Source: Bacteroides pyogenes DSM 20611 = JCM 6294
Lineage (GTDB): Bacteria > Bacteroidota > Bacteroidia > Bacteroidales > Bacteroidaceae
NCBI RefSeq assembly: GCF_000428105.1
Contig: NZ_ATZH01000018.1
Span: 1 to 64,000 of the forward strand
Direction of reading: 5' to 3'
DNA: 64,000 nt
Below the pieces are notes generated by a model that saw only the letters and a list, made by a program, of their open reading frames with translations, was not told where the DNA came from and made no database searches. The first letter of the stretch is position 1; each line of letters starts with the position of its first letter. Positions 63,773 through 64,000 of the stretch are shown in pieces. The position numbers were made by a program, and so were the translations under genes.

Positions 63773-64000
63773 TCACTTGAACCATTCGCCAATCGGTTGT
63801 CTGTTTATGGTCAGTACCAGTTTGCTATCATCGGTCGGATTCTTCACTATTTTGAAGACATCATTTTTGATTTCAAATTTTCTCCTATGCTCTTCGGAAT
63901 AAATTCTGCCGTTACACTTGATAGCTTCTTTCTTTGTCAAAAGACAATTTATCATGTCTTTGGTAAATCCAATGACTGCACACAACTTTTCCATTCTCAA
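63773..64000 (-). CDS. C-terminal part of an unrecognised protein (possibly mobilization-related)
   Basis: The frame is open to the right edge, so about 75 C-terminal residues are seen: AVIGFTKDMINCLLTKKEAI, CNGRIYSEEHRRKFEIKNDV, then LVLTINRQPIGEWFK. The NGRIYSEEHRR...LTINRQPIGEW pattern reminds me of C-terminal domains of Bacteroidetes mobilization and relaxase-associated proteins, but I cannot confirm this. Its position 1.5 kb past a tRNA would fit an integrated element. Confidence 0.35.
   Translation of the reverse strand: MRMEKLCAVIGFTKDMINCLLTKKEAIKCNGRIYSEEHRRKFEIKNDVFKIVKNPTDDSKLVLTINRQPIGEWFK

Overview
The window looks like chromosome from a gut Bacteroides or a close relative. The signs are several matches to the Bacteroides promoter pattern (TTTG, about 20 bases, TAnnTTTG), a primary sigma factor of the Bacteroides type, a SusC/SusD glycan-uptake locus with its own ECF sigma/anti-sigma pair, an anaerobic menaquinone pathway, pyruvate formate-lyase, and family members typical of Bacteroidales (DUF4494, DUF2520, DUF1735, DUF4377). 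The species cannot be fixed from the sequence alone.

Layout. 1-271 is the 3' end of an IS982-like transposase. 352-4267 is a MarC membrane protein followed by a housekeeping cluster (nitroreductase, small membrane protein, DUF2520 protein, KdsC, Maf). 4370-14249 is on the minus strand: a TPR protein, pgk, an MFS transporter overlapping nth, pheS and clpB. 14598-16360 holds a hypothetical protein and a LysR regulator. 16946-24002 is a compact men operon: a HAD/hot-dog fusion, then menF, menD, menB, menC and menE. It covers chorismate to DHNA if the hot-dog domain is the DHNA-CoA thioesterase. 24894-35166 is a polysaccharide utilization locus: ECF sigma, FecR-type anti-sigma, SusC, SusD, a GH18 lipoprotein and two DUF1735 surface lipoproteins (LamG and discoidin). 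The only enzyme is the GH18, which suggests capture of N-glycan- or chitin-like GlcNAc-containing glycans. 35508-49213 is mostly core genes (creatininase family, DUF805, ridA, folC, phoH, a dihydroorotate dehydrogenase-like gene, yggS, tpx, dedA, TPR, glnS, ribE, nitroreductase). 49332-56224 has a YihY protein, RNase P RNA, an NlpC/P60 peptidase overlapping a dipeptide epimerase (a murein-peptide pair), an HtrA protease and rpoD. 58425-61911 has a small secreted protein and pflA/pflB. A tRNA-Ser(TGA) at 62152-62236 is followed by fragments and a frameshifted DUF4377 lipoprotein gene, which look like the edge of an accessory or mobile region.

The least explained material is intergenic. At least four unrelated tandem-repeat arrays (unit sizes near 21/43, 66, 22 and 19 bp) sit just after gene ends. 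One family occurs twice, 40 kb apart and in opposite orientation. One array lies between 26-bp inverted repeats inside a 2.1-kb gene-free island downstream of rpoD. There is also a promoter-terminator pair without an ORF (47837-47962), a candidate small RNA. No CRISPR array or defence system is recognisable.
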